Source of the DNA: Rhizobium sp. WYCCWR10014 | GTDB taxonomy: Bacteria; Pseudomonadota; Alphaproteobacteria; Rhizobiales; Rhizobiaceae | NCBI RefSeq assembly: GCF_001657485.1 | Contig: NZ_LXFU01000024.1 | Location: forward strand, 124,001-188,000 | DNA length: 64,000 nt | Direction of reading: 5' to 3' | In this document: one piece after another, positions 24,493 to 33,952 of the stretch | How the letters are laid out: each line of letters begins with the position of its first letter | Numbering within the stretch: position 1 is the stretch's first letter | The notes under the pieces: model-generated | The model's input: only the letters and a program-made list of their open reading frames with translations | The model's database searches: none | What the model was told of the DNA's origin: nothing | Program-made: the position numbers and the translations under genes

Positions 24493-25307
24493 AGCCTGAC
24501 CTCGGTCTCGAAGCTCATCTGGTCATACGCCGGCACCACATGGTCCGGCGTTTCGGCCATTACCACGTCGTAGTCGAGCGGCGTGTGCATATGGGTGAGG
24601 ATCGCCCGTTTCGGCTTCAACCGGCCGATCCAGTCGAGCGACTGTTCCAGCGACAGATGGCTCGGGTGGTAGGTATATTGCAGCGCGTCGATGATCAGCA
24701 CGTCGAGATTTTGAAGCTTTTCGACGGTCTGTGGCGGGAAGTCGCTGATATCGCTGCAATAAGCCACATCGCCGATGCGGAAGCCGAGCGAGTGGATATC
24801 GCCGTGCTGCTGAATATGCGGATGGAAGGCGATCGTGCCTCCGGGCCCACGGATTTCCAGAGGCTCGTCGAGATTTTCGATGACAACAGGCAGAACGATC
24901 GGCGGGTAATTGCTGCCCGGCGGCGTTTCCAGGCAATAGCCGAAGGCCTCGCGCAACCTCTCCATCGTAAATTGGTCGGCAAAGATCGGCACCCGGCGGC
25001 GGGTATTGTGAAAATAGCCGCGCAGATCGTCGATGCCGTGGATATGATCGGCATGCGGATGGCTGTAGAGCACGGCGTCGACATGGTCGGCCCCTGTCCT
25101 GATCATCTGCTCGCGGAAATCCGGCCCGGTGTCGATGACAACGGTCGTCACGCCGCCATCCGCTGCGAATTGCTGCACCATGAAGGCAGCACGCGTGCGC
25201 CGGTTCTTTGGATTGTCGGGATTGCAGGCGCCCCAGTCGCCGGTGATGCGCGGCACGCCGGGTGACGACGAACAGCCGAGAATGGTGAAACGCCGCCGGT
25301 AGAGCAC
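24489..25307 (-). CDS. MBL-fold metallo-hydrolase (PhnP-like)
   Basis: 272 residues. Starts with RFTILGCSSSPGVPR (beta-lactamase-fold entry), has the metal site YSHPHADHIHGIDDLRGY (HxHxDH) and ILTHMHTPLDYD near the end. The GTG start at 25307 lies four bases after the tatD stop, so the two genes are cotranscribed. Bacterial relatives near tatD are phosphodiesterase-like enzymes related to PhnP and RNase Z. The physiological substrate is unknown. It closes the tmk-holB-metG-tatD series. Confidence 0.86.
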   Translation of the reverse strand: MLYRRRFTILGCSSSPGVPRITGDWGACNPDNPKNRRTRAAFMVQQFAADGGVTTVVIDTGPDFREQMIRTGADHVDAVLYSHPHADHIHGIDDLRGYFHNTRRRVPIFADQFTMERLREAFGYCLETPPGSNYPPIVLPVVIENLDEPLEIRGPGGTIAFHPHIQQHGDIHSLGFRIGDVAYCSDISDFPPQTVEKLQNLDVLIIDALQYTYHPSHLSLEQSLDWIGRLKPKRAILTHMHTPLDYDVVMAETPDHVVPAYDQMSFETEVRL

Positions 25308-25311
25308 GCCG

Positions 25312-26094
25312 CTAGACCCTCGGCATCTTCGAGAACAGGCGGAAAGCGTTCTCGGTCGTGATCCGCGCCACGTCTTCGTAGGAAAGACCGATCGTATCGG
25401 CGAGCACCTCGGCCGTGTTGACGACATAGGACGGCTCATTGCGCTTGCCGCGCCAGCGCTTCGGCGCCAGATACGGCGCGTCCGTTTCCACAAGCAGCCG
25501 ATCATGCGGGATCGTCCTGGCGATCTCGCGCAGCTCTTCCGACTTCGGGAAGGTCAGGATGCCCGAGAAGGAGATATAGCCGCCGAGCGCGACGCCGATC
25601 TTGGCAAGTTCCGGGCCTGCCGAGAAGCAGTGGAGAATGAAGGGGAAGGCCCCCTTCCCGCTTTCCTCGGTCAGTATGTCAGCCATGTCATCATCAGCGC
25701 TGCGGCTGTGGATGACGAGCGGCAGCTGCGTTTCCCGCGCGGCCGCGATGTGCCAACGAAAACCGGTCTGCTGGTCCTCAGGCTTTTGCGTGTCGTAGAA
25801 ATAGTCGAGACCGGCCTCGCCGATCGCGACCACCTTCTCATGGGCATTGGCGAGACGCACCAGCTCTTCCGTTTGGATATCCAGCTCTTCGTCGGCGTTG
25901 TTCGGATGCGTGCCGACCGAGCAGAATACCGAGGGATATTTCTCCGTGATGGCAAGCAGCGTCTCGAGCTTGCGCACCCGCGTCGAGATCGTCACCATCT
26001 GCGCAACACCGGCCTGATGGGCGCGCGCGACGATCTCGTCCCGCTCCGCCTCGAAGTCGGCGAAATCAAGATGGCAATGCGTGTCGATCAGCAC
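25312..26094 (-). CDS. tatD: TatD-family metal-dependent DNase
   Basis: 260 residues from the GTG at 26094, the family length; the open frame further upstream is unrelated. Metal-binding and catalytic marks are all present: IDTHCHLDF, GEAGLDYFY, IHSRSADDDM, LHCFSAGPE and the ending VETDAPYLAPKRWRGKRNEP. TatD proteins are 3'-5' exonucleases or D-aminoacyl-tRNA-type amidohydrolases involved in DNA repair and turnover. The start lies four bases after the metG stop, so translation is coupled. Confidence 0.92.
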   Translation of the reverse strand: MLIDTHCHLDFADFEAERDEIVARAHQAGVAQMVTISTRVRKLETLLAITEKYPSVFCSVGTHPNNADEELDIQTEELVRLANAHEKVVAIGEAGLDYFYDTQKPEDQQTGFRWHIAAARETQLPLVIHSRSADDDMADILTEESGKGAFPFILHCFSAGPELAKIGVALGGYISFSGILTFPKSEELREIARTIPHDRLLVETDAPYLAPKRWRGKRNEPSYVVNTAEVLADTIGLSYEDVARITTENAFRLFSKMPRV

Positions 26095-26098
26095 GGCC

Positions 26099-27649
26099 TC
26101 AAGCCTCCGGAGCCACGTAGCGCGGGAAGACCGGCGTCGGCGCTTCGAGCGCCGTTCCGGCAATGAGGCGGCCAGCTTCGCCGAGGGCAGCAAAATCGCG
26201 CTTGTCTGCAGGTGCTGCGACCAGATCAAGCAACTTGCCGGATGAATCAGGCATGAAGGGCTGCAGCAGGATGGCAATCTGGCGCACGACTTCGGCAGTC
26301 ACGTAAAGCACGGTGCCCATCCGCTCCGGATCGGTCTTCTTCAGCGCCCAGGGCGCCTGGCCGGCGAAATAACGGTCGGTTTCGGACACGACCGAAATGA
26401 TCGAGGCGAGCGCCCGGTGGATCAGTTGCTTGCCCATGTCCTCGCGGGTCGAGGCATGCAGCGCGTCGACCTCGGCCAGCATCGCCTTGTCTTCGTCACT
26501 GAGCGCCCCGCATTCCGGAATCTTGCCATCGCAATTTTTGACGATCATCGACAGCGAGCGGCTGGCGAGATTGCCGATGCCGTTGGCGAGGTCGGAATTG
26601 ATGCGGGTGCCGATCGCCTCTTCGCTGTAGCTGCCGTCCTGGCCGAAGGAGACCTCGCGCAGCAAGAAGTAGCGCACCTGGTCAAGACCGAAATGGTTCA
26701 CCAGATTGACCGGATCGACGACGTTGCCGAGCGACTTCGACATCTTCTCGCCCTTGTTGAGCAGGAAGCCGTGGGCAAAGACACGCTTCGGCAGCGGCAG
26801 CTTCGCCGACATCAGGAAGGCCGGCCAGTAGACGGCGTGGAAGCGGATGATGTCCTTGCCGATGATGTGCACATCGACCGGCCAATATTTCGCCCGCGGG
26901 CCGTTCCTGTCTTCGATATAACCTGTCGCGGTGATGTAGTTGGTCAGTGCGTCGACCCAGACATACATGACGTGGGCAGGATCGTCCGGCACCTTGATGC
27001 CCCAGTCGAAGGTCGTGCGCGAGACCGAGAGGTCCTTGAGGCCCGACTTGACGAAGGAGATCACCTCGTTGCGGCGCTCGGCCGGGCCGATGAAGTCGGG
27101 GTTCGCCTCATAATGCGCAAGCAGCTTTTCCTGGTATTCGGAGAGCTTGAAGAAATAGCTTGCCTCTTCCACCCATTCGACCGGCGTGCCTTGCGGCCCG
27201 TAGCGCACGCCGTCGGCGCGCAGCTCCGTCTCGTTTTCCTGGTAATAGGCCTCGTCGCGCACCGAATACCAGCCGGCATAGCTGTCCTTGTAGATGTCGC
27301 CATTGTCGGCCATCAGCTTCCAGATATTCCGCGACGTCTCGTGATGGCGCTCCTGCGTGGTGCGGATGAAATCATCATTCGAGGCGTTAAGCAGCGTCGC
27401 CATCGCCTGGAATTCGCCGGAGTTGCGGTCGGCGAGCGCCTGCGCGGTGACGCCCTCGGCGCGGGCCGTCTGCTGCATCTTCTGGCCGTGTTCGTCGGTG
27501 CCGGTCAGGAAGAACACATCCTTGCCATCGAGGCGCTGGTAGCGCGCCATCGCATCGGTCGCGATCAGCTCATAGGCATGGCCGATATGCGGCTTACCGT
27601 TAGGGTAGGAAATCGCGGTGGTGATGTAGAAGGGTGTCTTGTCTGTCAT
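26099..27649 (-). CDS. metG: Methionyl-tRNA synthetase
   Basis: 516 residues. Class I signatures are [15 protein letters not shown] (HIGH) and [12 protein letters not shown] (KMSKS). The connective peptide lacks the zinc-binding Cys knuckles ([16 protein letters not shown] instead), as in the shorter MetG type, and there is no C-terminal tRNA-binding domain. It charges methionine on tRNA-Met. ATG at 27649 starts the conserved region. Gene order with holB upstream and tatD downstream is usual in Rhizobiaceae, except that a plus-strand exporter gene lies between holB and metG here. Confidence 0.96.
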   Translation of the reverse strand: MTDKTPFYITTAISYPNGKPHIGHAYELIATDAMARYQRLDGKDVFFLTGTDEHGQKMQQTARAEGVTAQALADRNSGEFQAMATLLNASNDDFIRTTQERHHETSRNIWKLMADNGDIYKDSYAGWYSVRDEAYYQENETELRADGVRYGPQGTPVEWVEEASYFFKLSEYQEKLLAHYEANPDFIGPAERRNEVISFVKSGLKDLSVSRTTFDWGIKVPDDPAHVMYVWVDALTNYITATGYIEDRNGPRAKYWPVDVHIIGKDIIRFHAVYWPAFLMSAKLPLPKRVFAHGFLLNKGEKMSKSLGNVVDPVNLVNHFGLDQVRYFLLREVSFGQDGSYSEEAIGTRINSDLANGIGNLASRSLSMIVKNCDGKIPECGALSDEDKAMLAEVDALHASTREDMGKQLIHRALASIISVVSETDRYFAGQAPWALKKTDPERMGTVLYVTAEVVRQIAILLQPFMPDSSGKLLDLVAAPADKRDFAALGEAGRLIAGTALEAPTPVFPRYVAPEA

Positions 27650-27884
27650 GGCGGCCAATGTCCGGCTAACTCTATAAAAATGGTCAGCCGCTCTTAGCGC
27701 ATGTCACCGTCAAGCGAAACCTCAAGTTTCGCCGCTGTCGATGATTTCCGGGACGATGGGGGCGTCAACTTGACTCAGCTTCTCGCCCAATCTACCGGTC
27801 TTGGGAAAGAGTGCGGGACAAGAACGAAGTGCCAGTTTTCATCTACCGGATTTGTCGTGGCCCCGCGCCGTCGGGGGCGCTTGC

Positions 27885-28673
27885 TTGACATTCGAGCCGC
27901 TCTATTCGCTTTCAGGCCTGTTCGTCGGCGCCCTCGTCGGCATCACTGGCGTTGGCGGTGGTTCGCTGATGACGCCCCTGCTGGTGCTGCTCTTCGGCGT
28001 TCATCCGGCCACTGCCGTCGGCACCGATCTTCTCTATGCGGCGATCACCAAGACGGCAGGCACAGCCGTTCACGGCATGCATGGGCGGGTCAACTGGAAG
28101 ATCGTCGGCAGCCTCGCAGCCGGCAGCCTGCCGGCCGCCCTGCTGATGCTGTGGCTGCTGGCAGGCGTCGATCGCAAAAGCATCGGCGTGACCAATACCA
28201 TCACCACGGCGCTCGGCTGGCTTCTCGTCATGACCGCGATCATGCTGGTCTTCCGTGGCCCGATCCTCGAACTGGCGCGCCGCGCCATCGGCGATCGCAC
28301 GCCGCCGAAGCCGACGACCATCCTTGCCCTCACCATCATTCTCGGGTTCGTTCTCGGCGTCCTCGTCACCCTGACCTCGGTCGGCGCCGGTGCGCTGGGG
28401 GTGACGATCCTGCTGGTCCTCTATCCCCGGCTCGATGTGCGCGAGATCGTCGGTTCCGATATCGTCCATGCAGTCCCGCTGACCTTGATCGGCGGCACGG
28501 GCTATTGGCTGATCGGCGAGATCGACTGGCCGATGCTCCTTGCCCTCCTGATCGGCTCTATCCCCGGCATCATCATCGGCAGCCTTCTGGCGCCGAAGCT
28601 GCACGAGCGCACCATCCGCATCGTCCTTGCCGTTACACTTGCCGTTGTCGCATTGAAGCTGCTGACCGGCTGA
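27885..28673 (+). CDS. TauE/SafE-family sulfite/organosulfonate exporter
   Basis: 262 residues and about eight membrane helices in two related halves, as in DUF81/TauE proteins: LFVGALVGITGVGGGSLMTPLL in the first half and TSVGAGALGVTILLVLYPRL in the second. The start is uncertain. TTG at 27885 follows GTCGGGGGCG and gives the normal length; another TTG at 27801 would add 28 residues. It reads against holB and metG, between which it is inserted. A fragment of a RIME-like palindrome follows the stop. Substrate is a sulfur-containing anion by family analogy only. Confidence 0.85.
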   Translation: MTFEPLYSLSGLFVGALVGITGVGGGSLMTPLLVLLFGVHPATAVGTDLLYAAITKTAGTAVHGMHGRVNWKIVGSLAAGSLPAALLMLWLLAGVDRKSIGVTNTITTALGWLLVMTAIMLVFRGPILELARRAIGDRTPPKPTTILALTIILGFVLGVLVTLTSVGAGALGVTILLVLYPRLDVREIVGSDIVHAVPLTLIGGTGYWLIGEIDWPMLLALLIGSIPGIIIGSLLAPKLHERTIRIVLAVTLAVVALKLLTG

Positions 28674-28675
28674 CC

Positions 28676-28704
28676 AGAGCACGGTGCCGAAAAGTGTCTG
28701 CGGT
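28676..28704. repeat. Degenerate half of a RIME-like palindrome
   Basis: Starting at 28676, AGAGCACGGTGCCGAAAAGT and the next bases (GTCTGCGGT) match the AGAGCATGATGCCGAAAAGT arm of the repeats at 15537 and 42392 with a few differences. The other arm is not recognisable. It lies between the convergent exporter and holB genes. Confidence 0.55.
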
Positions 28705-28712
28705 GACGCGCT

Positions 28713-29738
28713 TTAAAGGCCTGGCTGCTTGATATCGGCGAGAATGCTGATGATCGTCTGCTTGCGGTCGAGGTTATAGGCATCGGAAACGGTGAGCCGC
28801 TCGGTGATCTCGGAATAGAGCCGCGCCAGCCGCTCCGCCCCGGCGATCTGCCCTTCGCCCGCTGCCGCGCGAGCCCGGTTCATGATGTCATCGCCGACAT
28901 GGCTGACGAAGAAATCGAAGATCGTGTCGCTTTCCCTCCCCGAAAGCGCGTCGGCCAGCCGATGCATTGCCTTGCGGGCTGTCGGTCCCTCGGCGGAAAG
29001 CATCTCGTCATAAGCGGCGATGATCTCGCCGCCGCCGTAGTTCAACAGTTTCAACGCCTCGCCGACGCTGCCCTTGGCGGCCGATAGCACCGCCCCGCCC
29101 TCGCCTGATATGCCGAGATGGGCAAGGGCCGCGACGAGCTCATCGTCGGCAAGCGGCGCCAGCTTCAGCGGCAGGCAGCGCGAGCGGATCGTCGGCAGCA
29201 GCCGTCCCGGCGCATGCGAGAGCACCAGGAACAGCGCCCGTTTCGGCGGTTCTTCCAGGATCTTCAGGATGGCGTTGGCCGCATTGCGGTTCATGTCGTC
29301 GGCCGGATCGATGATGACGATCCGCCAGTTGCCGGTGCCGGAGGTCTGCGAGAAGAATTTGCCGGCGCGTCGCACCTCGTCGACTGTTATTGCCGATTTC
29401 ACTTTACCTGTTTTTTCGTCCACCGGCCGGGCAAGGTGCAGGAGATTGTGCGAGGCGCCCGACGCGATCTGCCGGCTGACGGAAGAGGCAGGATCCGGAT
29501 CGCCGATCGTCTCCGGCGCTGTCTCGGGATCGGGATGCGAGAGCACGTGATTGGCAAAGCGGAAGGCGAGCGTCGCCTTGCCGATGCCTTCCGGCCCTTC
29601 GATCAGGATGGCGTGGTGGCCCTTGCCGGACCGATAGGACTGCGCAAGGAAGGCTTCCGCCTCCTTATGCCCGAACAGCCTGGTATTTTCCCCCGGCCAT
29701 ATGGCGCCGTCGAGCAGTCCTGGCCTTTCTTCACTCAT
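28713..29738 (-). CDS. holB: DNA polymerase III subunit delta'
   Basis: 341 residues. The clamp-loader AAA+ part has ILIEGPEGIGKATLAFRFA (a P-loop with Ala at the place of Ser/Thr), RIVIIDPADDMNRNAANAILKILEEPP and LLPTIRSRC (the SRC arginine-finger motif). Delta' is the stator of the gamma complex that loads the beta clamp. Two starts are possible, a GTG at 29750 and the ATG at 29738, since a 16-bp tandem duplication covers the junction with tmk. ATG at 29738 is preferred. Confidence 0.93.
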   Translation of the reverse strand: MSEERPGLLDGAIWPGENTRLFGHKEAEAFLAQSYRSGKGHHAILIEGPEGIGKATLAFRFANHVLSHPDPETAPETIGDPDPASSVSRQIASGASHNLLHLARPVDEKTGKVKSAITVDEVRRAGKFFSQTSGTGNWRIVIIDPADDMNRNAANAILKILEEPPKRALFLVLSHAPGRLLPTIRSRCLPLKLAPLADDELVAALAHLGISGEGGAVLSAAKGSVGEALKLLNYGGGEIIAAYDEMLSAEGPTARKAMHRLADALSGRESDTIFDFFVSHVGDDIMNRARAAAGEGQIAGAERLARLYSEITERLTVSDAYNLDRKQTIISILADIKQPGL

Positions 29739-29761
29739 GATGGGCTTCACTCATGATGGGC
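29730..29761. repeat. 16-bp tandem duplication at the tmk-holB junction
   Basis: TTCACTCATGATGGGC occurs twice in direct succession (29730-29745 and 29746-29761). It contains the tmk stop and creates a second set of possible start and stop codons for holB and tmk. The last residues of Tmk (AAHHE) come from the duplicated copy. Confidence 0.9.
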
Positions 29762-30457
29762 GGCTTCCGGCATTCGCAAACGGTCTGCAGGAGACTTGAG
29801 CTGTCGGACGATCGCCAGGATCTCCGCGGCGATCGCCTCTTCCGTCTGCATGGCGTTGACCACGTGGCAGCGCTCCGGCTCGCGGGCGGCGATATCGAGA
29901 AAGGCCTCACGCCGTTTCTCGTGCGTTTCCAGCCGCTCCTTCTCGAATCGATCGGGAGCATCGGTCGCGGCGCGCTTCTGCGCCCGCTCCAGCCCGACCT
30001 TGGCGGGGATGTCGAGGATCACGGTGCAATCCGGCATGACTCCATTGATGGCGATGCGCTGCAGCGTTTCGATGAAATCCGGCTCGAGATTGCCGGTAAT
30101 GCCCTGATAGACGCGGGAGGAATCCATGAAGCGATCGCAGAGCACGATCTTGCCTGATGCCAGGGCAGGCCGGATCACCTCTTCGACATGGTCGTTGCGC
30201 GCCGCCGCAAAGAGGATCGCCTCCATCCGCGTGCCGAAGGCTTCGGCAGCCCCGGACAGCAGCACGTGACGCACGGCCTCGGCGCCCGGCGAGCCACCTG
30301 GTTCGCGCGTCACCAGCACGTCGTGACCTTCGCCCTTCAGCGCCTCGGCGAGGCGGCGGATCTGCGTGGATTTCCCAGCGCCTTCCCCGCCTTCAAACGT
30401 AACGAACAATCCCGTACCGGATGACAATGACAACTTCCCGCATTCCAGGCGCCGCAC
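29747..30457 (-). CDS. tmk: Thymidylate kinase
   Basis: Up to 236 residues. [22 protein letters not shown] (P-loop), [28 protein letters not shown] and the C-terminal lid region are all typical. It phosphorylates dTMP to dTDP. The start is uncertain: the GTG at 30457 is given, but TTG codons about 8-10 codons downstream, nearer to FVTFEGG, would give the usual length. Its end runs into the holB start region within a tandem duplication. It is downstream of the carboxypeptidase gene on the same strand. Confidence 0.94.
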   Translation of the reverse strand: MRRLECGKLSLSSGTGLFVTFEGGEGAGKSTQIRRLAEALKGEGHDVLVTREPGGSPGAEAVRHVLLSGAAEAFGTRMEAILFAAARNDHVEEVIRPALASGKIVLCDRFMDSSRVYQGITGNLEPDFIETLQRIAINGVMPDCTVILDIPAKVGLERAQKRAATDAPDRFEKERLETHEKRREAFLDIAAREPERCHVVNAMQTEEAIAAEILAIVRQLKSPADRLRMPEAAHHE

Positions 30458-30558
30458 GCGCCCCGCTCCTTCTATCTATCCGAAGATATCAGGGAGGAAA
30501 ACCTTTCGCCGCGGCGACGTATTCACCTTTCCCGGTAAATTGCATTGGAAACGGCTCG

Positions 30559-31764
30559 TCAGACGGGCGCGGGCTTGTCCCAGAGCCAGGAGAAGAACAG
30601 CGATTCGCCGAGTTCCAGCATGGCGTCGACCGCCCGGCTGCTGAGCGAGCCCTCGCCGACCGCCTGCACGGTATAGAGCGGCACTTCCCTGAGCAGCCGG
30701 CTGCCGGCGAAAATCCTGAGCGTTCCTGCCTGAGTATCCGGCTTGACCGGCGCCGTCAGCGGCCAGCGATAGATGATGCGCGCCGACAGCCGGTCGGGAT
30801 TGCTGATCGGGATATAGACGCTGACCGGCGCCTTGGCGACGAGGTCGACGGTGCGCGCCGTGCCACCATAGACGCTGGCGGCGCCGATCACTTCCTTCTC
30901 GCCGAAGATCTGCCGGTTCTCGAAGGCCGTCAGCCCCCATTCGAGCACGCGCTTGGCTTCCTCCGTCCGCTCCTTGTCGGAAGCGATGCCGGAAAGCGCC
31001 ACAAACAGCCGCCTGCCGTCGCGCTGAACCGAAGCAACGATCGAATACCCCTCGCCCTCGGTAAAGCCGGTCGCCAGCCCATCGGCGCCGAGATCGAGCC
31101 CGAGCAGCGGGTTGCGGTTGCGCTGGAAGATCTTGTTCCACTCGAAATCCGGCTGCGCGAAATAGGGATAAAGGTTCGGATAGGTCTGCTGAAGGGCAGC
31201 GGCGAGCGTCACCATCTCGCGTGCGGTCACCTTACTCTTGCCGTCGGGAAGGCCGGTGGAATTGCCGAACTCGGCCTTCTCCATGCCGAGCTCGCGGGCG
31301 CGGCGCGTCATCGACACGGCAAATTGCTGTTCGCTTCCGGCCATGCCCTCGGCGAGGATGATGCAGCTGTCATTGGCGCCCTGGATGGCGACACCCTTGA
31401 TCAGGTCCTCGACGCGCACGCGTGATTTCAGGCTGGCAAACATCGTTGCCGTCCGTGACGGCGCGCCGCCCGTCCGCCAGGCATATTCGGAAACGGGATA
31501 TTCGGTATCGAACGTGATCTGGCCCTTCGTCACCGCCTCGAAGACCAGATCCATCGTCATCAGCTTGGCGAGCGAAGCCGGCGAAAAGCTCTGGTCCTCG
31601 TTCTTGGCGAGAAGCACCGTGCCGGTGGCGGCCTCGATCATATAGGCCTGCGCCGCCTTGGTGGCGAAGCCGGCGGCACCGCCATCGGCTGCAAAGGCTC
31701 CGGTGGCGAACGGCATCAGGCATGCAAGCAGGCGAAGCGCGGGCTTCAGCATCGCAATTTCCAT
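30559..31764 (-). CDS. D-alanyl-D-alanine carboxypeptidase family protein with altered motifs
   Basis: 401 residues, with a signal peptide (LRLLACLMPFATGAFA) and the DacA/DacF layout of peptidase S11 plus a C-terminal beta domain. The nucleophile motif SPASLAKLM (SxxK) is intact. However, the SxN motif reads GAN (IQGANDSCIILAE), and the KTG motif reads ATG (GADGLATGFTEGEGYS; codon GCG at the Lys position, about 31068). Both changes are clear in the nucleotides. The usual enzyme trims D-Ala from peptidoglycan stem peptides. This copy may be catalytically weak, a binding protein, or a member of a rhizobial subfamily with a different mechanism. It precedes tmk and holB. Confidence 0.88.
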   Translation of the reverse strand: MEIAMLKPALRLLACLMPFATGAFAADGGAAGFATKAAQAYMIEAATGTVLLAKNEDQSFSPASLAKLMTMDLVFEAVTKGQITFDTEYPVSEYAWRTGGAPSRTATMFASLKSRVRVEDLIKGVAIQGANDSCIILAEGMAGSEQQFAVSMTRRARELGMEKAEFGNSTGLPDGKSKVTAREMVTLAAALQQTYPNLYPYFAQPDFEWNKIFQRNRNPLLGLDLGADGLATGFTEGEGYSIVASVQRDGRRLFVALSGIASDKERTEEAKRVLEWGLTAFENRQIFGEKEVIGAASVYGGTARTVDLVAKAPVSVYIPISNPDRLSARIIYRWPLTAPVKPDTQAGTLRIFAGSRLLREVPLYTVQAVGEGSLSSRAVDAMLELGESLFFSWLWDKPAPV

Positions 31765-31823
31765 TGATCGAGCGGCGTATTTCAGGAGGTTAGAACGCGA
31801 GGAAATCCGATGCAATTGCCAGT

Positions 31824-32918
31824 TCAGCGCGCGGCGAACTTTGCCTGCTGCCGCTTGGCCGAGGCAAGGATGGACTCTTGGGTCAGCCCGTCATTGCGCA
31901 CCATCACCGCGTCGAAGGCGAGATCGACGGTCACCGTCTTCACCTCTTCGTTCTGGTAGCCGAGCGCCAGCGAATTCTGGGGCCGCTCGTAGGGCATCGG
32001 ACCGATCTCCGGCAGCACGACCATCTGGTCCATCGCCTGCGCGCCGTTATTGAAGGACGGTGCCGATGGCGCGACCAGAACATGGGCAGCCGGTACGGGA
32101 GCGGCGGCTGCGTTGTTGCGGGCGCTCGGCGTCGAGCCGGCATAGGAGGTGGCCGACCTCGGCACCGGCACGTTGGCCGGCGTCTCGTAGTCTTCCGAAC
32201 TCTGCAGCTGGTCGCGGGTGATCTTGCGGCTGTTGGAGGCGACCATCACGCCGGTTGCGATCTGGCCTTCCGGATTGACGCCGGGAATGCGGCTGCCCTT
32301 CGGCGCGTAGGAGGCCATCAGATAGGGCATGTCGTGGCCGTCCATACGGGCGCGGCCGACATATTGCACACGCACCTTGCCAGTGCCGCTATGCTGCAGA
32401 TCCAGCATGTCGGCCGTCTTGTTAGAAAGGTCGATGATACGCCCTGCGTGATAGGGACCGCGATCGTTGACGCGCACGATGACGGAGGAACCGGATTCAA
32501 GATTGGTGACGCGCGCATAGCTCGGCAGCGGGAAGGTCGGATGTGCGGCCGAAAGATGCATCTGGTCGTAGACTTCGCCATTCGCCGTCAGGCGCCCGTG
32601 AAAGGCCGAACCATACCAGGAGGCGACGCCGACCTTGTTATAGGCGAAGTCTTCCTTCGGGTAATACCACTTGCCCTTCACCTCGTAGGGGTTGCCGACG
32701 ATATAGCGGCCGCCGCCCTTCGGGATATTATTGCCGGTGGCGACCCGCGGACTCGCCTTCACGCCATATTCGGATTCGGAGAAATATTCTTTGCCGTGGG
32801 ATTTCTTCTTCGGCACTGCCTGCGTCGTGCCGCAGGCCGCAACCGTTGCACACATCGCCGAGATCGCCAGCCACCGTGCTGTCGTTGCGAAAGACGCCGC
32901 CCCGTAATCCAGTTTCAT
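31824..32918 (-). CDS. rlpA: RlpA-family septal lipoprotein
   Basis: 364 residues. The signal peptide ends in a lipobox (TVAAC), so it is an outer- or inner-membrane lipoprotein. The double-psi beta-barrel RlpA domain (about residues 100-190) has GVASWYGSAFHGRLTANGE, SYARVTNLESGSSVIVRVND and RGPYHAGRIIDLS. RlpA is a lytic transglycosylase acting on naked glycan at septa in some species. The C-terminal half is low-complexity, Ala/Pro/Ser-rich, with no SPOR domain. It stands next to a carboxypeptidase gene, so cell-wall work is likely. Confidence 0.9.
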   Translation of the reverse strand: MKLDYGAASFATTARWLAISAMCATVAACGTTQAVPKKKSHGKEYFSESEYGVKASPRVATGNNIPKGGGRYIVGNPYEVKGKWYYPKEDFAYNKVGVASWYGSAFHGRLTANGEVYDQMHLSAAHPTFPLPSYARVTNLESGSSVIVRVNDRGPYHAGRIIDLSNKTADMLDLQHSGTGKVRVQYVGRARMDGHDMPYLMASYAPKGSRIPGVNPEGQIATGVMVASNSRKITRDQLQSSEDYETPANVPVPRSATSYAGSTPSARNNAAAAPVPAAHVLVAPSAPSFNNGAQAMDQMVVLPEIGPMPYERPQNSLALGYQNEEVKTVTVDLAFDAVMVRNDGLTQESILASAKRQQAKFAAR

Positions 32919-33268
32919 ATGCCCCACGCCGCTCAAAGATCGTTATGGTTAAGGAACCATGCCCCATCCTGGGGCAATACCGCCTTATTCCCGCCCGCCT
33001 AACGAGGCTTTAATCTTGTTAAGTTCGTGGCAATTTTACGAACGATTTCGCAGCGATAGCGACGATTCTAATAATTATGGTTTATAAATCACTAAGAAAA
33101 GCCCTGCCGCCCTGCCCTTCCGCCGCCGCAATGAGGCCCGAAATCATCGTGCCGATGCGGGGCATATGGTGAACATCCGGGCGCTTCCGGATGCGCCAAA
33201 GCTCCATATTGAAACACGGTCTGCGCGTATCTGATGCGCGGCAGCGGGGCGGCGCTTCCTTCTGTATG
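32919..33268. other. Intergenic region between rlpA and a small stress-type gene
   Basis: About 350 bp with an AT-rich core near 33060-33100. Two small hairpins are visible (GCCCC-ATCCT-GGGGC near 32960, and CATCCGG-GCGCTT-CCGGATG at 33174-33193). It should contain the rlpA promoter. No gene was recognised. Confidence 0.5.
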
Positions 33269-33294
33269 GGAACGAATTGCCCCCTGCGGGCTTT
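33269..33294 (+). promoter_or_regulatory. EcfG-type promoter candidate for the small gene at 33322
   Basis: GGAAC (33269-33273), 17 bases and CTTT (33291-33294) resemble GGAAC-N16/17-CGTT with one mismatch. It ends 27 bp before the ATG, like the other stress promoters of this window. Confidence 0.45.
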
Positions 33295-33321
33295 GAAGGT
33301 TTAGACCTTTGGAGGATCACC

Positions 33322-33525
33322 ATGAACGATGAAATCCTGACGCAGCTCGACACGGTCAGCCAGCAGTTGCACGCTCGATCTCGCGCGCTTTCCCAGCCGG
33401 ATAAAGACAACGACATCGCAATCCTGATGTCGGCCCTCGCCGTGACGATGGAGGCGGTTCGATCTCTCGGCGAGAATATGAACCAACTCAACGGTCCGAA
33501 GGGCCTTGGATCTGACGGAAGCTAG
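33322..33525 (+). CDS. Small hypothetical protein (67 residues)
   Basis: A soluble, mostly helical small protein (MNDEILTQLDTVSQQLHARS..., with ILMSALAVTMEAVRSLGENM in the middle). The ATG at 33322 has a strong TTGGAGG 6-10 bases upstream. No family recognised. Its likely EcfG-type promoter suggests expression under stress or in stationary phase. A longer reading from 33277 would add 15 residues without family support. Confidence 0.65.
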   Translation: MNDEILTQLDTVSQQLHARSRALSQPDKDNDIAILMSALAVTMEAVRSLGENMNQLNGPKGLGSDGS

Positions 33526-33625
33526 GTCTGTTATGTCTCGGGCGCAATTCACAGAAAGCTTGCGCCCGGAACGATGCGCGCGAAGCGCTCATCTTCGACG
33601 TGGAAGGGAAACCGTGGACCGCCAC

Positions 33626-33952
33626 CTACGCTGCCGGTGGACGATAGCGAATCGACTTCGCCTTTTCCAAGGCTTCGATCGTATCCTCGACGCTGAGGAG
33701 GACAGTGGTCTCCATGGATCTGAGCGCGCCTCCTGCGCCGATCGCAAGTGCGACAGCCGCCATCGACACGTTGTCAGGCGCCTCCCACAGATTCCAACCA
33801 TCATGCTCGCCGAAGGCGTACCAGAACCCATGGAGCTTTCCGCCCACGGATTCAATGTAACTGCGTGCCGCCTCTCGGCGATCCTCAGGATTTTCGATCA
33901 TCCGCGCCCAGGTCTCGGGCGTGTAGCTGAAGCGCGTGAGATACATGGCCAT
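33626..33952 (-). CDS. GYD domain protein
   Basis: 108 residues. MYLTRFSYTPETWARMIENPEDRREAARSYIES at the start, then GGKLHGFWYAFGEHDGWNLWEAPD and VSMAAVALAIGAGGALRSMETT are the standard features of the GYD family (alpha-beta barrel, unknown function). Here the usual GYDxVxxxE core reads GEHDGWNLWE. ATG at 33952 has GGAGGAAAC upstream. No functional partner is visible; it lies alone between a small stress-type gene and a diguanylate cyclase. Confidence 0.82.
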   Translation of the reverse strand: MAMYLTRFSYTPETWARMIENPEDRREAARSYIESVGGKLHGFWYAFGEHDGWNLWEAPDNVSMAAVALAIGAGGALRSMETTVLLSVEDTIEALEKAKSIRYRPPAA

